The position numbers and the translations under genes were made by a program. Shown piece after piece: positions 8,270-17,317 of a stretch of DNA of 64,000 nt. Numbering within the stretch: position 1 is the first letter of the stretch; every line of letters starts with the position of its first letter. The stretch covers positions 248,001 through 312,000 of the forward strand of contig NZ_VTUZ01000003.1 of NCBI RefSeq assembly GCF_008369935.1, given 5' to 3'. The notes beneath the pieces are model-generated. The model searched no databases, had not been told where the DNA came from, and saw only the letters and a program-made list of their open reading frames with translations. The DNA is from Paraburkholderia panacisoli (GTDB taxonomy: Bacteria > Pseudomonadota > Gammaproteobacteria > Burkholderiales > Burkholderiaceae).

Positions 8270-10021
8270 TCATGCAATTCGGACCTTTGAGCCGGCAGAA
8301 TCAAGGGAGTTTGCATCGCGGCCAACTTTCACCCGTCCACCCTGGACGAGGGACATGGCGGCCAGATATCCGAACGTCAACGCGGGCCCGAGCGTAATCC
8401 CGGCGCCAATGTAGTGTCCGCCAACGGGCGAATTCATATCGTTGCCGCAAGCGTAAAGTCCAGCAATTGGATGGTTATCGTGATCGAGAACTTCGCCGTG
8501 ACTGCCGGTCACGAGACCGCGGCTTGTACCGAAGTCGCCCGGCATCAGCATGACAGCGTAAAAGGGACCCCGTTCGATGGGACCAAGGCAGGGGTTCGGT
8601 GAGTGTGTCGGGTCGCCCTTGTAGATGTTGTATGCGGACGATCCCTTGCCGAAATCCGCGTCCACGCCGGTGGCTGCAAACTGGTTGTTGCGCGCGACGC
8701 TGCGTTCCAGCCCGCCGTGGTCAACGCCAATCTTGCCAGCAAGTTCAGCCAGCGTCCGACCTCTGAAGAGGTATCCCGCCTTCTCATAGCGCCGCAGCGA
8801 CAAACTACCGGGAAGGATGACGCCGATGCCGTACTTCTTTACTGTCGCCGCGTCGGCAATAAGATATGCGGGGATGGCACCCGCATCGAACATCCCGAGG
8901 GTGAAGGCATGATATGACGCGGCCTCGTTGGTGAAGCGGTTGCCGTCCTTGCCCACGGCAATGAACCCGGGCTTGGGACGGTCAAGCATAAAGTGGCCCC
9001 ACAACGTCTTTTCGCCCGCCTCGTTCGATAACGCTGACATCGGCACATAGAAACCCGTGTCCTCGGAGTTGTGGTCAAGTCGCCCCCCGGCCGACAGGCC
9101 TAGACGAATTCCCTCGCCAACATTGCTAGGCAGCCCGAGTCCCAACTCGACCGTGGGCTTGCGTGAGTGTTCCCGGCGCATTTCCTGGTTGCCCGGGTAC
9201 CCGCCGGTCGCAATGACCACGCCCTGGCGAGCGCGGATTCGAAGCGTGTGGCCGTCCCGGACCACTTCTGCGCCCGTGACGGTACCGTCCTCGAGGATCA
9301 GCCTGGTGGCGGACGACTTCAACCAGATTTCGATTTCGCGGTCGAGCATGGTCTTGTACAGCCGCGCGATGAGCGCATTGCCACCGACGAGTCGGGTGCC
9401 GCGGTGATAGCTCAGCCGATCCACGCCATAGCGCACAAAGCGCTTTAGCACGTGAAGAAAGGATCGGGCCGATTTCGTGAACGACAGGAAGTGGAGCAGG
9501 TCGACGAGGTCGAGCATCATTCCACCGAACGGCGCAAACGCCGGCAGCGGAGCGCGTAAATTCCTGAAGTGCGGGCCAAGCTTGCGAGCATCGAATTCTA
9601 GCGGGGCATGAGCGCGACCGAACATGCCTCCCTCCAGCTCAGGGTGGTAGTCCGGGTAGTCGACTGCCACTACCTCCAGCGCGGAGTTGCGCAACATATA
9701 GTCGAGTGCAGCCCGGCCGTCGAGGATGTAGGCTTCCTGCAACGAGCGGTCGACACTCGTACCGACAGTCCCGGCAAAGTATTTCCGCGCTTTATCAAAC
9801 GAATCCTTAAAGCCGGCGGCCTGCATTGGCCCGCTGTCGACGAACCACATCATTCCCACCGACCATGCGGACGTTCCGCCGACCTGGTCGGTCTTCTCGA
9901 GAACGAGCGGTACAAGCCCCTCGTTCTTCGACACGATCGCCGCCGTCATGCCGGCAGCGCCTGCACCCATGATGATGACGTCGACTTCGCGGTCCCAGTT
10001 CTCCGTCGTTGCGGTGCCCAT
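8270..10021 (-). CDS. FAD-dependent oxidoreductase, 3-ketosteroid dehydrogenase / fumarate reductase flavoprotein family
   Basis: About 583 residues. The N-terminal dinucleotide fold has VDVIIMGAGAAGMTAAIV followed by the conserved LEKTDQVGGTSAWS. The C-terminal flavin-contact region GLYACGNDMNSPVGGHYIG and GAGITLGPALTFGYLAA is intact, as in 3-oxosteroid 1-dehydrogenases and KstD-like enzymes. It probably dehydrogenates a steroid- or terpenoid-like ring compound; the exact substrate is unknown. I chose ATG 10021 (AGGA about 8 bases upstream) over an in-frame TTG at 10069. The promoter region holds a 14-bp sequence repeated at exactly 30-bp spacing. Confidence 0.85.
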   Translation of the reverse strand: MGTATTENWDREVDVIIMGAGAAGMTAAIVSKNEGLVPLVLEKTDQVGGTSAWSVGMMWFVDSGPMQAAGFKDSFDKARKYFAGTVGTSVDRSLQEAYILDGRAALDYMLRNSALEVVAVDYPDYHPELEGGMFGRAHAPLEFDARKLGPHFRNLRAPLPAFAPFGGMMLDLVDLLHFLSFTKSARSFLHVLKRFVRYGVDRLSYHRGTRLVGGNALIARLYKTMLDREIEIWLKSSATRLILEDGTVTGAEVVRDGHTLRIRARQGVVIATGGYPGNQEMRREHSRKPTVELGLGLPSNVGEGIRLGLSAGGRLDHNSEDTGFYVPMSALSNEAGEKTLWGHFMLDRPKPGFIAVGKDGNRFTNEAASYHAFTLGMFDAGAIPAYLIADAATVKKYGIGVILPGSLSLRRYEKAGYLFRGRTLAELAGKIGVDHGGLERSVARNNQFAATGVDADFGKGSSAYNIYKGDPTHSPNPCLGPIERGPFYAVMLMPGDFGTSRGLVTGSHGEVLDHDNHPIAGLYACGNDMNSPVGGHYIGAGITLGPALTFGYLAAMSLVQGGRVKVGRDANSLDSAGSKVRIA

Positions 10022-10075
10022 GGCGTTTGTCCTGTTTTCAAGGGTTTCTGACAGATGCGCTGTGCTCAAATGATA

Positions 10076-10119
10076 CTATCTAGAATGATCGTAGTAAAAA
10101 TGAATCTATATAGAATGAT
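10076..10119. promoter_or_regulatory. Two direct repeats CTAT(C/A)TAGAATGAT at 30-bp spacing
   Basis: CTATCTAGAATGAT (10076-10089) and CTATATAGAATGAT (10106-10119) differ at one base and start exactly 30 bases apart, close to three helical turns. They lie just upstream of the flavoprotein gene. The spacing suggests a regulator contacting one face of the helix. Confidence 0.55.
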
Positions 10120-10280
10120 GTGTTTTGAGGTGAGCAATGTCAAGAAATTCCAGGGTATCCCCCAGGCAGATGCTATCGGTCTCTCTTGCTGCAGATGCAC
10201 ATGTTTTGTGCCCAGCCTTGACTGACGAGACTACCCTCAGTTTCGACGCCGCGAGGCTGTCGCAGGACTCCTCGAATTTC

Positions 10281-10302
10281 TTGACAGAACTAATTCTGTC
10301 AA
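10281..10302. promoter_or_regulatory. Perfect 9-bp inverted repeat (candidate operator or hairpin)
   Basis: Arms TTGACAGAA and TTCTGTCAA are separated by CTAA. No T-run follows, so a terminator is unlikely; a dimeric regulator site is more plausible. It lies between the flavoprotein promoter and the decarboxylase-like remnant. Confidence 0.5.
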
Positions 10303-10334
10303 AGATCATTCGATATAAATCGATTATGTCGACC

Positions 10335-10548
10335 TCGCCGTACATCGTCGTGCTGGTGTTTCCGTCGAGAGGCCTTCGGCATACGCCGATTTACGTGCGC
10401 ACGGATCGGGGCATTAGCAGCCCCGCAAGATCTGAAAGGCGAGCGTATCGGTGTGCCGGAATATCAGCTAACGGCAAACGTGTAGGTCCGTCTTTTTCTT
10501 GAGGAGGAGTGCGGTGTTAAACCGCGTTATCTGCGCGGTCAGTGCGCC
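10335..10548 (+). pseudogene. Remnant of 4,5-dihydroxyphthalate decarboxylase-like gene
   Basis: One frame gives VFPSRGLRHTPIYVRTDRGI; after a frameshift near 10415 the next frame continues DLKGERIGVPEYQLTANV, then a TAG stop, then VRLFLEEECGVKPRYLRG. Together these match the order of conserved segments in the middle of 4,5-dihydroxyphthalate decarboxylases. Both ends are missing, so only a central internal piece remains, with one frameshift and one nonsense codon. It sits directly upstream of an aromatic-acid transporter, suggesting that a phthalate-like catabolic operon once stood here. Confidence 0.7.
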
Positions 10549-10574
10549 TCTTCGTAACTGGCAGGAGACAAACA

Positions 10575-11933
10575 ATGAAACGTGCTTCGGTCGTCAACGT
10601 CCAGGAGTTCATCGACGAGCATCCGTTCGGCCGCTTTCAACTACTCGTTTTTTTCATGTGCTTCGTGATTGTCCTGCTGGACGGTTTCGACACCGCTGCA
10701 ATCGGTTTCATCGCGCCGTCGTTACTTACGGGGTGGCATCTTGCAAAGCCCGACCTTGCGCCCGTCCTGAGTGCCGCGCTGTTCGGCCTGGCGTTTGGTG
10801 CGCTCGTGTCCGGCCCTTTGTCCGACCGTGTTGGCCGACGGTCGCTGATAGTCGGGTCCGTGTTTCTCTTCGGTGTGGCCAGTGTCGTGTCCGGGTTCTC
10901 GACGAACATGGCTCAACTGACTGTGCTGCGCTTCATGACGGGCATCGGCCTTGGCGCAGCGATGGCTAACGCGGTGACAATGATGGACGAATTCTGCCCG
11001 ACCAGGCGACGCGCGACTGTGACCAGCCTGATGTGCTGCGGATTCCCGCTCGGCGCGGCTTGCGGAGGATTGATTGCGGCGTGGCTGGTTCCCCATGCCG
11101 GCTGGCGAAGCGTTCTGATGCTGGGCGGGGTTACACCGATACTTCACGGCATTCTGCTAATGCGCAAGATGCCGGAATCGGTGCGCTTCATGGTTGCAAA
11201 CGGCGGGCCCGTAGCGCGCGTTCGCGCAATTCTGGCGCGCATCTCGGACGAAGCAGTCAATGCACGTGGCTTCGAACTGACCGAGAGCGCGCCGGTAACG
11301 GGCGACAACGGGCTCGGCCTCGTGCTGTCGCGTGCATATATCGTCGGTTCGTTGATGTTGTGGCTCGCGGCCTTTATGGGTCTCCTGATTATTTACGCAT
11401 TGATCAACTGGATGCCAATTCTGCTGAAGGATGCGGGCCTGAGCCTGAAGAGCGCGACGCTGATCTCTGCACTGTTTCCGCTTGGCGGCATCGGCGCTGT
11501 GCTATGCGGCGCGCTGATGGATCGCTTCAATGCAAATCTTGTGATTGCCGCGTGCTACGCGCTCGCCGCGATCAGCCTCTTTTGCATCGGAGTGACAGCG
11601 GCAAACGTAGGCCTGCTCGTGCCAGTCGTACTCGTGTCCGGCGTGCTGATGAACACCGCACAAGCCTCGATGAACGCCCTTGCTGCCGCCTTCTATCCAA
11701 CCGAAGGGCGTGGCACCGGTGTCGCGTGGATGCTCGGCATGGGTCGCTTTGGCGGCATCGCAGGCTCGTTTCTCGTGGCCGAACTCGTACGCTGGCATTT
11801 TACGTTTGCGGGTGTCTTCGCGATGATCGCCGTTGCCGGAGCCCTTTCGTGCATTGCATTACTAGTCAAGCAGCTTGCGTCGCGGCACGTCTTCCGAACC
11901 ATGCCCGATGGAGTCGAATTGCTGAGTCGTTGA
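10575..11933 (+). CDS. MFS transporter, aromatic acid:H+ symporter (AAHS/PcaK-like)
   Basis: About 452 residues and twelve predicted membrane helices. The N-terminus has the AAHS hallmark LLDGFDTAAIGFIAPSL in helix 1 and the loop 2-3 motif GPLSDRVGRRSLIV; the second-half counterpart GALMDRFNANLVI is also present. Such transporters import benzoate- or hydroxybenzoate-like acids with protons. Start ATG 10575 follows AGGAGAC; an upstream in-frame ATG at 10542 lies within the pseudogene remnant. It is 160 bases ahead of the NTF2-like gene and probably co-transcribed with it. Confidence 0.88.
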   Translation: MKRASVVNVQEFIDEHPFGRFQLLVFFMCFVIVLLDGFDTAAIGFIAPSLLTGWHLAKPDLAPVLSAALFGLAFGALVSGPLSDRVGRRSLIVGSVFLFGVASVVSGFSTNMAQLTVLRFMTGIGLGAAMANAVTMMDEFCPTRRRATVTSLMCCGFPLGAACGGLIAAWLVPHAGWRSVLMLGGVTPILHGILLMRKMPESVRFMVANGGPVARVRAILARISDEAVNARGFELTESAPVTGDNGLGLVLSRAYIVGSLMLWLAAFMGLLIIYALINWMPILLKDAGLSLKSATLISALFPLGGIGAVLCGALMDRFNANLVIAACYALAAISLFCIGVTAANVGLLVPVVLVSGVLMNTAQASMNALAAAFYPTEGRGTGVAWMLGMGRFGGIAGSFLVAELVRWHFTFAGVFAMIAVAGALSCIALLVKQLASRHVFRTMPDGVELLSR

Positions 11934-12092
11934 ACACCTGGCAATGGTCGTTCTATCTGGCCACGCGGTCGATGTATGCGCCGAATTGTCTCTGCGCCGC
12001 CGTAAGACCCGAATGCGGCGCAGCGTCGTTCTGGTGGCGCTTAAGCTATCTACAACGTCGTTTGCAATCACCATTTGAGGAGGAGACTTGAC

Positions 12093-12473
12093 ATGTCCGC
12101 TGAGGCGCCCAATGCGGCGTTCGAATATGTATCAGAAGTGTACGAGGCGATTGATTCGATGGACGAGCAGCGCTTAGCGCTCTTCTTGTCGGAGAACTGC
12201 ACGTTTGTCTATGCCAATAACGACCCGGTAACCGGACGCGAAAATATTGCGGAGTCTTCAAAGAGCTTCATGGCATTGATTGCCGGCATCAGGCACCAGC
12301 TACTTGACGTCTGGGCAATCGACAACGTCATTGTCTCGCGGATCGACGTGACCTATACGCGCAAAGACGGATCCACACTGACGGTCCCGGCCGTGACCGT
12401 CTGGCGGGTGCGCGATGGACGAATCGACGACTACCGAATCTACATCGACGTTGCGCCGCTATTCGCGTATTGA
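12093..12473 (+). CDS. SnoaL/NTF2-like small protein
   Basis: 126 residues with the alpha+beta barrel pattern of the NTF2/SnoaL superfamily: an N-terminal helix (AFEYVSEVYEAIDSMD), FLSENCTFVYANNDPVTGRE, and a C-terminal sheet with VTVWRVRDGRIDDYRIYIDV. Members are isomerases, dehydratases or ring-hydroxylase subunits; this one could be a small enzyme of the same catabolic unit as the upstream transporter. A strong AGGAGGAG lies upstream of ATG 12093. Confidence 0.75.
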   Translation: MSAEAPNAAFEYVSEVYEAIDSMDEQRLALFLSENCTFVYANNDPVTGRENIAESSKSFMALIAGIRHQLLDVWAIDNVIVSRIDVTYTRKDGSTLTVPAVTVWRVRDGRIDDYRIYIDVAPLFAY

Positions 12474-12566
12474 TTGCCAAAGGAGCATACGCTGCCGGCA
12501 GGTGCCTGCTCAGCACGCTGCACGCTGAAACCATGGCGAAAGATGTGCTCGTCGCAGGCAGCCGCG

Positions 12567-13484
12567 CTAGCGCTGCCGGTTCAGACTTTCGAATCCTGCT
12601 ACGAGTGCATCGAGCAAGTGACGGACGGCCGGAACCATGCCTCGGCGCGTCGGGAAAATCGCATGGACAAGGCCCGGCGTGGTAGACAGACCAGGCAGCA
12701 GGTGCTGCAGGCGGCCGGCCTGAATATCTTCCTCAACCAACTCCCTCGGCAGCATTGCCAGGCCCACGCCGGATATCGCCGCAACCCGAAGGCTGGCCAG
12801 ATCGTCGGTCGCGAGGCGCGGCTGATGCGCCCACGATGTCACGCGCCCCTCAGCGTCGATCAGGTGCCACACAAATCGCTCGCTGCTGCTGGCCATGGAG
12901 AGGGTGGGCCATTCCTTCACGGATTCGATTGAACTGGGCGCCGGATGGCGCGCAGCCAATTCGGGACTGGCGACCAGAATGTGAATCGACAAACCCAGCT
13001 GGCGGACGGCGAGGTCGGTGTTCTCCAAGGGCGGAAGCCTGACCCGGATGGCAAAGTCCAGACCTTCCTCGACAACATCCACGCGGCGGTTGGTTGCATC
13101 CAGCAGGACCTGGACATCAGGGTTGTCCTCGACGTATCGCGCGATGATCGTGGAGATGCCGGACTCCAGTAAGGCCACGGGGCAGGCGATGCGGACGGTG
13201 CCCTGTGGCCTGGAGCGCGTGCGGTCCACGATATCTTTGGCGGCCTTTGCTTCCGCCACCAGAGCAAGGCAATGCTGGTGGAACTGCCGCCCGGTTTCCG
13301 TCAAGGACAGGCTCCGGCTCGTGCGATTGAGCAGGCGGACGCCAAGTTCTTCTTCCAGGGCGCGAATGCGCCGGCTGAGTTTCGATGTCTGCAGGGCGAG
13401 GTTGCGCGCGGCGGCCGTATAGCTTCCATGCTCGACTACCGCTGCGAAAAGCCGCAGATCGTTGAGGTCATTGATTGCGTTCAT
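12567..13484 (-). CDS. LysR-family transcriptional regulator
   Basis: 305 residues. The N-terminal winged helix-turn-helix is evident (LRLFAAVVEHGSYTAAARNL, then SKLSRRIRALEEELGVRLLNR). The C-terminal effector domain starts near residue 90 with GTVRIACPVALLE. It lies divergently from the pirin and DoxX genes across 178 bases, the classic LysR arrangement, so it probably controls that pair and itself. Start ATG 13484 gives the usual family length. Confidence 0.92.
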   Translation of the reverse strand: MNAINDLNDLRLFAAVVEHGSYTAAARNLALQTSKLSRRIRALEEELGVRLLNRTSRSLSLTETGRQFHQHCLALVAEAKAAKDIVDRTRSRPQGTVRIACPVALLESGISTIIARYVEDNPDVQVLLDATNRRVDVVEEGLDFAIRVRLPPLENTDLAVRQLGLSIHILVASPELAARHPAPSSIESVKEWPTLSMASSSERFVWHLIDAEGRVTSWAHQPRLATDDLASLRVAAISGVGLAMLPRELVEEDIQAGRLQHLLPGLSTTPGLVHAIFPTRRGMVPAVRHLLDALVAGFESLNRQR

Positions 13485-13662
13485 GGGCAAACTCCAATTC
13501 CTTCTGATCGTTCTATTGACGGCAACGATGCGTATCAGCAATGGATCTATGCGCGAGTTCATTGCAAATATAGCATTCCCTCCATCGACTGCATCAGCGC
13601 TGAATTCGGTCAGTCGCAGGTGAAGAGCGTCGCATTGGCGGTCGCGCGAAACGGAGGTGGAC

Positions 13663-14361
13663 ATGCTCACACACAGGCGTTGGGAATCACTGGACAGGGC
13701 GGAACTCGGCTGGCTGCGCGCGAAACACCATTTCGTGGTCAGCGCCGACGGCAATTCCGCGCACGCCGCCTTGGGTCCCCTGATTGTCTGGAACGATGAC
13801 GAGATCGCTGTTGGTAGCGGTTTTCCCATGCACGGGCACCGTGACATGGAAATCATCACCTATGTGCGCCAAGGCTTGCTCGGGCATCGAGACACGTTGG
13901 GGTCCGAAGGCACGATCCACGCAGGCGATGTCCAGGTCATGAGCGCCGGCACGGGCATACGCCACGCCGAGTTCAATCGGGGCGAGGTGCCGCTCAAGCT
14001 TTACCAGATCTGGCTGCGACCCCGTGAAGCCGGCGGCAAACCCGCATGGGATACCAAGCCGTTCCCAAAAAGCGACCGGTCTGGTCGCTTCGTAGTCCTT
14101 GCCAGTGGATTCGCCGACGATGAGGGTGCGCTTCCTGTTCGCGCCGATGCCCGTGTGCTGGGCGCGATGCTGAAAGCAGGCGATAGGGTTCGACACGAGT
14201 TGAGTGCAGGACGTCGAGCCTATCTCGTCGTGGCATCGGGACGTATCGAAGTGAATGGCGAGCCCGTTGGGCCGCTAGACGGTGTGGCGATCGCGAATGT
14301 CGCTGCGGCGCAGATTTCCGCTCTTGAAGATTCTGAGCTGGTGATGGTGGACGCCGGCTAA
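13663..14361 (+). CDS. Pirin family protein (YhaK-like quercetin dioxygenase-type cupin)
   Basis: 232 residues. The N-terminal cupin has the metal-binding set HGHRDMEIITYV (His, His) and GIRHAEFNRG (His, Glu); the second cupin half is degenerate. Pirins of this type are iron-binding proteins with quercetinase-like or redox-sensing roles. ATG 13663 follows GGAGG at 5 bases; a GTG six bases earlier overlaps that site. It forms a short operon with DoxX, under the divergent LysR regulator. Confidence 0.9.
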   Translation: MLTHRRWESLDRAELGWLRAKHHFVVSADGNSAHAALGPLIVWNDDEIAVGSGFPMHGHRDMEIITYVRQGLLGHRDTLGSEGTIHAGDVQVMSAGTGIRHAEFNRGEVPLKLYQIWLRPREAGGKPAWDTKPFPKSDRSGRFVVLASGFADDEGALPVRADARVLGAMLKAGDRVRHELSAGRRAYLVVASGRIEVNGEPVGPLDGVAIANVAAAQISALEDSELVMVDAG

Positions 14362-14408
14362 CTCCTTTTTTGTATTCCACCTCTGCTAATTGATTTGAGG
14401 AGATTGCG

Positions 14409-14831
14409 ATGGAACGTTTCAAGTTTATTCCGTTGTTAGGCCGCATTCTGATCGGTGTGCCGTTTGTCATGAGCGGGCTGGGCAAGCTCGCAGCGTACGG
14501 TGCGACCGTTGGCTATATCGCGGCCATGGGTCTGCCCGTCCCACCGCTCGCGTTCGTTGTTGCCGTGTTGACCGAGCTGGGCGGCGGCCTGCTGCTGCTT
14601 TCGGGCTATAGGGCTCGCACGGTGTCGCTCGCGATGGCGGTGTTCTGTGTGGTGACTGCGATGTTCTTTCACCACAACTTCGCAGATCAGAACCAGATGA
14701 TTCACTTCCTCAAGAATGTAATGATGGCTGGTGGCCTCCTGCAGATCACCTGGTTTGGTGCCGGCGCATTCAGCATGGATGCCCGCTCCGGGCGGGTAGC
14801 TTTGCGTGCTTCGCCTCTGAAGGCGAGCTAG
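14409..14831 (+). CDS. DoxX family membrane protein
   Basis: 140 residues with four hydrophobic helices. It has the family's ILIGVPFVMSGLGKL start and the central LTELGGGLLLLSGY motif. DoxX proteins are associated with thiol/redox homeostasis and quinol-linked processes. It lies 47 bases downstream of pirin with GAGGAG before ATG 14409; pirin-DoxX pairs are common in Burkholderiales. Confidence 0.88.
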   Translation: MERFKFIPLLGRILIGVPFVMSGLGKLAAYGATVGYIAAMGLPVPPLAFVVAVLTELGGGLLLLSGYRARTVSLAMAVFCVVTAMFFHHNFADQNQMIHFLKNVMMAGGLLQITWFGAGAFSMDARSGRVALRASPLKAS

Positions 14832-15061
14832 GATGACGGACTCGTCGGGGCGATCGCCTGGTTGATCCGGTATGCGATCGCCGCGTCGCGAGGCTTTTCT
14901 GTTGTCAGTTTCGGAATGATGCTTGGACGGATGCTGAAGCCCTCTGCCGTTCTCGACTATTTGAATAGCTCGGCGGCAGAAGGAATGCAGTTTTCCATGC
15001 ATCCCATTCCGGCCTCGCAATGACGACCGCGCTGCCGGGAGGCGAATTCGCGCGATGCCTG
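14832..15061. other. Intergenic region, no recognised gene
   Basis: No convincing reading frame or hairpin seen; the region leads into the IS5-family remnant. Confidence 0.4.
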
Positions 15062-15345
15062 TTCGAAAGAACCGGCCCTAACCCGACGGACCGGCGCAAC
15101 CTCGGTAGCAAGCACCATCTCCTCATCGACGCGTAAGGCATCCCGCTTGCGGTCATCTGAGCGGTGCGAACCGCCACGACATCACCCAGCTTGATGCGCT
15201 GGTCGCCGCATTTCCACATGTGCGCGGCAAGCCGGGCCGTCGCTTGCACAAACCGCATATCGTCCAAGGCGACCGGGGCTACAGTTCCGAGCCGCATCGT
15301 CAACGCTTGCGCGAAGGGGGTATCACACCGCTGCTCGCGCCCCAC
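15062..15345 (+). pseudogene. IS5-family transposase remnant
   Basis: One frame reads TGPNPTDRRNLGSKHHLLID, then two stop codons around GIPLAVI; after a frameshift it continues RHDITQLDALVAAFPHVRG and HIVQGDRGYSSEPHRQRLRE, then GITPLLA. These are the central catalytic-core segments of IS5/IS1031-type transposases (including the Asp of GDRGY). The 5' and 3' thirds, including the region around the terminal Glu, are gone. No terminal repeats are recognisable. Confidence 0.75.
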
Positions 15346-15366
15346 GCAGATCGTCTGCGTCGCCTA

Positions 15367-16035
15367 TCAAGGTCCGGTTACCGAAAGGTAAGCCGCGGCC
15401 TCTTCAATCTGCGTGTCGTTCAACATCGCCGCGACCGCCGTCATCGTACCTGGCGCCGGCATTTTCCCCTTCGCGCGTGCCTGAAATTCGTGTAGCCGGG
15501 CCACGACGAACGCCGCCGGCTCGCCGGCGATGCCTGGAAAGCGCGCGCCGTTGCCTTTGCCACCAGCCGCGTGACAGCTGAAGCAGGCCGGGACGCCCGG
15601 TCCAGCACCCATCTCGGCGAGTTGCTTTCCGGCGATCACCAGACTCTGCGACGGTGGAACTGCTCCCGTGGCAAGCGGTGGATTCTGCTGTGAAAAGAAC
15701 ATGGCCAAGTTGTGTATATCGCTATCGGAAAGGTTGCGCGCAACCGCTTGCATGGCGTCGCTCGCGCGCGTGCCTGCCTTGAACATTGCAAGCGCATGCG
15801 CAAGATAGTCCGGATCCTTGCCCGCAAGTCGCGGGCCGCCGCTTGCGGTGCCTGCGCCCAGTGCACCGTGACACGCGACGCATGTCGTGACGGACGGTGG
15901 ATTTGCATCGACGCCAGTATCCTGAACCTTCGCCGGGGATTGCGCGTGACAGATACCAGCGAGACCAAAGAGGACCGCAAGCGAAACCAAACGCAAGCCG
16001 TCGCGTGACTTGCCGGTATAACGTAAGCCGAACAT
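15367..16035 (-). CDS. Diheme c-type cytochrome (c4-like)
   Basis: 222 residues with a signal peptide ending near CHAQ (residue 32). Two heme-attachment sites, CVACH (near residue 52) and CFSCH (near residue 150), each sit in a cytochrome c domain with distal Met candidates (GTRASDAMQAVA and the KMPAPGTM segment). Such periplasmic proteins shuttle electrons to oxidases or from dehydrogenases. ATG 16035 follows GGGAAG. No dehydrogenase partner is adjacent. Confidence 0.9.
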   Translation of the reverse strand: MFGLRYTGKSRDGLRLVSLAVLFGLAGICHAQSPAKVQDTGVDANPPSVTTCVACHGALGAGTASGGPRLAGKDPDYLAHALAMFKAGTRASDAMQAVARNLSDSDIHNLAMFFSQQNPPLATGAVPPSQSLVIAGKQLAEMGAGPGVPACFSCHAAGGKGNGARFPGIAGEPAAFVVARLHEFQARAKGKMPAPGTMTAVAAMLNDTQIEEAAAYLSVTGP

Positions 16036-16544
16036 AAATGACTTCCCAATATTCTGCGAAAAACGGTGCGTGAACGCTCATGGCATCCACACGCGTGGCC
16101 GCATTCCAGATTTCAGACGGGGTGTTGATGAGACCATCGGCGGTCAGTCATAGCTGTATGCCCGCCGCGATGATGATGGAGACGGCAAGGACCCACAACT
16201 CGATGGTCGTGAAGCGGGGGTATCTAATTTTCACCATTATCCTCATGCCTCACGAGAGGCGGTCTAGCCTCTGCGCATGCTCTAGTCATGTGACTCTTCT
16301 GTCAGCCGAAACGGCTGACAGAATGGAAAGCCCCGTATCGGCAGGTTGCAATCGTTTCAGCGTCGGATTGTGAAGCGGCCTGTGCGAACGCAACCGACCA
16401 ACGGCCGCAGATATCGCGATAGCGGATCGAATATGTGAACATGGCAATCTGCCTATCTGTGAGTAGCTGGTGCATTCGCTATTAACGGGGCTATGGCGCC
16501 TTTCGTCGCCGATGCGGAAGGGTTTTCAATCCGGTCATCGTTGG
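16036..16544. other. Intergenic region with one strong inverted repeat
   Basis: No convincing gene; the only notable structure is the hairpin at 16299-16321. Confidence 0.4.
16299..16321. repeat. Perfect 10-bp inverted repeat with AAA loop
   Basis: CTGTCAGCCG and CGGCTGACAG flank AAA. It could be an RNA hairpin or protein site; there is no U-tract on either strand to make it an obvious intrinsic terminator. Confidence 0.6.
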
Positions 16545-16736
16545 CTACTGGCCGACTGCAAATCCGCTGCATTCCGCGGTCATTTCGGCGAAGCACTTCG
16601 CACAGCAGACGGCGGTAATGTTCGGCCAAAGGCTCACGTGCTTCTGAACGTCTTCCTTCAACTCGCCGCATTCATTGCAGCGATCGAACACGCGGACCTG
16701 CAACGGCCGGTCGTGCCACTTTTCGAGCGCGTTCAT
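16545..16736 (-). CDS. Small cysteine-rich (zinc-ribbon-like) hypothetical protein
   Basis: 63 residues beginning MNALEKWHDRPLQVRVFDRC. It has CNEC near residue 20 and CCAKC near residue 44, plausible zinc ligands separated by about 22 residues. GAGGG lies about 8 bases upstream of ATG 16736. I do not recognise the family; the Cys pattern and ribosome site make it a likely real gene. Confidence 0.5.
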   Translation of the reverse strand: MNALEKWHDRPLQVRVFDRCNECGELKEDVQKHVSLWPNITAVCCAKCFAEMTAECSGFAVGQ

Positions 16737-16868
16737 GTCAGCAACCCTCGTGTTGATCTGCTACGTCGACGGCGCTGATGTTCGCGTCCACCCTCCGCAG
16801 TCCTGGGGGCGTCGGATCATCTCGGCGCGGCTCGAGCACACCTCTTGCGTTTGTCCTCATCGTGGCCC

Positions 16869-16988
16869 TCACTGGATACAGATGTTGCTAAGTTCAACAG
16901 TCTCGCGATGCACCTTCTTATTCAACCAGAGGGCGAACGTGTACTCGTCGTACGCGTTGTTGCCGATATAAACCCGGTTGGCTGACAT
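16869..16988 (-). CDS. Possible 39-residue protein
   Basis: A short open frame with coding-like composition: MSANRVYIGNNAYDEYTFAL, followed by a Lys-rich stretch and ending NICIQ. No strong ribosome site is seen, and I recognise no family. It lies upstream of the small cysteine-rich gene on the same strand. Reported as a candidate only. Confidence 0.25.
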   Translation of the reverse strand: MSANRVYIGNNAYDEYTFALWLNKKVHRETVELSNICIQ

Positions 16989-17317
16989 TCAAATGAAATC
17001 GCTAAGTCCATGGAATCAAGATAGACGGACGACTCCAAGAAAACTATTCTACGAACGGTCGCTGTAGTACTACGTGGACATAGTGCGCTTATACGTTTGG
17101 ATACCTCGAGGCATCCGCCAGTCGGTCAGTTTCGGCCGTTCGATGGCAGCGCTGAGCCGTGACCTGAGCAGGTACCGGTCGCGTTGGCCTTCCCGTTGCA
17201 GCACGGCCGTCATCCAGCAGGCAAAGTGACGCGGCCCGGCGCCGGGACGTACCTCTATAACCATGCTGCATGCCATTGGTGGGACGGCACGCGTCGCGTT
17301 ATATCGTGCTGGAGCGA

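Noticed and set aside
10106..10345. 79-codon minus-strand frame near the flavoprotein promoter
   Set aside because: No recognised domain and it overlaps regulatory repeats and the inverted repeat.
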